Shown one piece after another: positions 6,265-7,234 of a stretch of 7,234 nucleotides of DNA. Origin of the DNA: Candidatus Nomurabacteria bacterium RIFCSPLOWO2_01_FULL_36_10b (GTDB lineage Bacteria > Patescibacteriota > Minisyncoccia > Phycocordibacterales > UBA1006). The first letter of the stretch is position 1; each line of letters starts with the position of its first letter. Under the pieces are notes generated by a model that saw only the letters and a program-made list of their open reading frames with translations, was not told where the DNA came from and did not search any database. The stretch spans positions 33,206-40,439 of the forward strand of contig MFUQ01000003.1 of the NCBI GenBank assembly GCA_001785725.1, written 5' to 3'. Made by a program: the position numbers and the translations under genes.

Positions 6265-7234
6265 TTAAACATCTATTTGCGCCATCTTCGCATTACTCTG
6301 TATAAAGGACTTACGTGATGGAACATCGTCCCCCATCAAAATATCAAAAATCCTATCCGCCTCACTTGCGTCTTCAACTGTAACTTGTTTAAGCACGCGC
6401 GTTTCTGGGTTCATGGTAGTTTCCCATAACTCATCAGCATTCATTTCTCCAAGACCCTTATAACGTTGCACATTAATTTTACTTTTCTTCTTTGTAGAAG
6501 AAGCATCTTCTGATATTTCTTTATCTTTAGATTGCTCTTCCTCGTCGGAGACGAGGATTTCATCTGATGGCTCATTACCTCCTGCCAATGACATGCCATC
6601 TACTGTTGCGCTCTCAAGTTCATCGGGGTCAATGCCTAGCTTTTTTAAAGCTTGAATTTTTTCATCATCATTAAAAGCATACGAAACCTCTTTTCCCTTC
6701 GTAATTTTATACAATGGCGGTTGAGCTATATATAAATATCCTGATGCAATAACCAATGGGAAATATCTATAAAAAAGAGTAAGAAGAAGAGTTTGAATAT
6801 GCGCGCCATCAACGTCTGCGTCTGATGCAATAATAATTTTCTTATAACGTATCTTATCAATATCAAATGTCTCGCCAATTGAAGTGCCAAGAGCAATAAT
6901 CATATTCTTAATTTCATTATTCGCTACCATTTTGTCTAGTCGCGCTCTTTCAACATTCAGAGGTTTCCCGCGCAATGGTAATATCGCTTGCGTACGACGA
7001 TCACGACCCTGCTTAGCTGTGCCACCAGCCGAATCACCCTCCACAATAAAAAGTTCGGACTCATCGGCAGATTTTGACGAACAATCTGCTAGCTTACCAG
7101 GTAATGTCATACCTTCCAACGCGCCTTTGCGAAGAATAGAATCTTTCGCCGCTTTGGCTGCCTGACGAGCACGCATAGCCAATACAACCTTCTTTAATAT
7201 AGCTTTTGCATCATCTGGATTCTCTTCAAGATAA
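6265..7234 (-). CDS. gyrB: DNA gyrase subunit B, C-terminal part (partial at right edge)
   Basis: GyrB and GyrA form the ATP-driven topoisomerase that introduces negative supercoils. Only the last 322 codons are in the window; the ATPase domain and start lie beyond the right edge. The first visible residues (YLEENPDDAKAI) already match the family, so a TTG at 7180-7182 is an internal Leu codon. The TOPRIM domain is clear: VEGDSAGG with the catalytic Glu (visible residue 65), QGRDRRTQAILPLRGK, and the metal-binding SDADVDGAH. PLYKITKGKE and the C-terminal QRYKGLGEMN...ELWETTMNPETR block follow, ending in MAQIDV and TAA. Between KGKE and QRYKGLG there is a linker of roughly 60 residues, acidic in its second half. 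The large DNA-binding insertion of the E. coli protein is absent. ParE is the alternative, but the sequence reads as GyrB. Confidence 0.95.
   Translation of the reverse strand, partial: YLEENPDDAKAILKKVVLAMRARQAAKAAKDSILRKGALEGMTLPGKLADCSSKSADESELFIVEGDSAGGTAKQGRDRRTQAILPLRGKPLNVERARLDKMVANNEIKNMIIALGTSIGETFDIDKIRYKKIIIASDADVDGAHIQTLLLTLFYRYFPLVIASGYLYIAQPPLYKITKGKEVSYAFNDDEKIQALKKLGIDPDELESATVDGMSLAGGNEPSDEILVSDEEEQSKDKEISEDASSTKKKSKINVQRYKGLGEMNADELWETTMNPETRVLKQVTVEDASEADRIFDILMGDDVPSRKSFIQSNAKMAQIDV
6539..6557. repeat. Perfect inverted repeat in the gyrB linker
   Basis: TCCTCGTC and GACGAGGA form a perfect 8-base stem around GGA within the codons for the acidic linker of GyrB (ILVSDEEE). 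A smaller 5-base hairpin lies at 6499-6511 in the same linker. The encoded stretch is poorly conserved in the family, so the hairpin is not forced by protein function. It could be an inserted element or a chance product of repeated Glu and Asp codons. Confidence 0.45.

Larger units (their letters stand above)
6160..6282. repeat. Tandem duplication of the gyrB tail and its palindrome
   Basis: Unit A (6160-6217) and unit B (6223-6282) are direct repeats. Bases 6160-6186 match 6223-6249 at 25 of 27 positions, a variable spacer of 8 or 10 bases follows, and 6195-6217 matches 6260-6282 at 21 of 23. In unit B the last 18 bases are the end of gyrB, minus-strand codons for AQIDV and TAA. In unit A the matching bases read AQINV and TAA, so it appears to be a decayed copy of the gyrB 3' end plus its downstream hairpin. 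The period is 63-65 bases. Confidence 0.8.

Noticed and set aside
6884..7165. Plus-strand 93-residue ORF opposite gyrB
   Set aside because: It is a shadow of the conserved TOPRIM coding sequence, with no promoter or ribosome site and no plausible protein features.
7180..7182. TTG as the start of a 305-residue minus-strand gene
   Set aside because: Upstream codons to the window edge continue the conserved GyrB sequence (YLEENPDDAKAILKKVV), so the TTG is an internal Leu codon and the gene is cut by the window.

Overview
The window holds five protein genes on an AT-rich chromosome: four core information-processing genes and one small unknown. From left to right they are rnhB (ribonuclease HII, minus strand), dnaE (replicative DNA polymerase III alpha, plus), thrS (threonyl-tRNA synthetase, plus), an unrecognised 65-residue ORF (plus), and the 3' half of gyrB (DNA gyrase subunit B, minus), which runs off the right edge. 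No tRNA, rRNA, CRISPR array, transposase or phage gene is visible.

The best guess for the organism is a Candidate Phyla Radiation (Patescibacteria, Parcubacteria-like) genome. The evidence is a threonyl-tRNA synthetase that starts directly at the editing domain with no TGS domain, a DnaE that stops just after the OB fold, AT-rich sequence, and no Shine-Dalgarno motif before any visible start. This is an inference from protein style, not a proven placement. TGA is used as a stop (rnhB) and no gene needs TGA read as an amino acid, so the recoded lineages that read TGA as glycine are unlikely.

Layout: rnhB and dnaE diverge from a 134-base intergenic region with a -10-like element close to each start, giving nearly leaderless transcripts. 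Between dnaE and thrS lie 86 bases with an AT-rich inverted repeat at the dnaE stop, a good sigma70-type promoter, and a short leader hairpin just before thrS. A perfect extended -10 sits immediately after the thrS stop and probably drives the 65-residue ORF. That ORF and gyrB converge on a 118-base region holding two near-identical palindromes. These belong to a tandem duplication of about 60 bases that includes a copy of the last codons of gyrB.

Functionally, DnaE copies the chromosome, GyrB helps remove the supercoils this creates, and RNase HII removes ribonucleotides left in DNA. ThrRS charges tRNA-Thr. I see no novel multi-gene system. The points worth following are the duplicated gyrB tail, a palindrome-bearing in-frame insertion in DnaE, an acidic linker with a palindrome in GyrB, the leader hairpin of thrS, and the orphan small protein.
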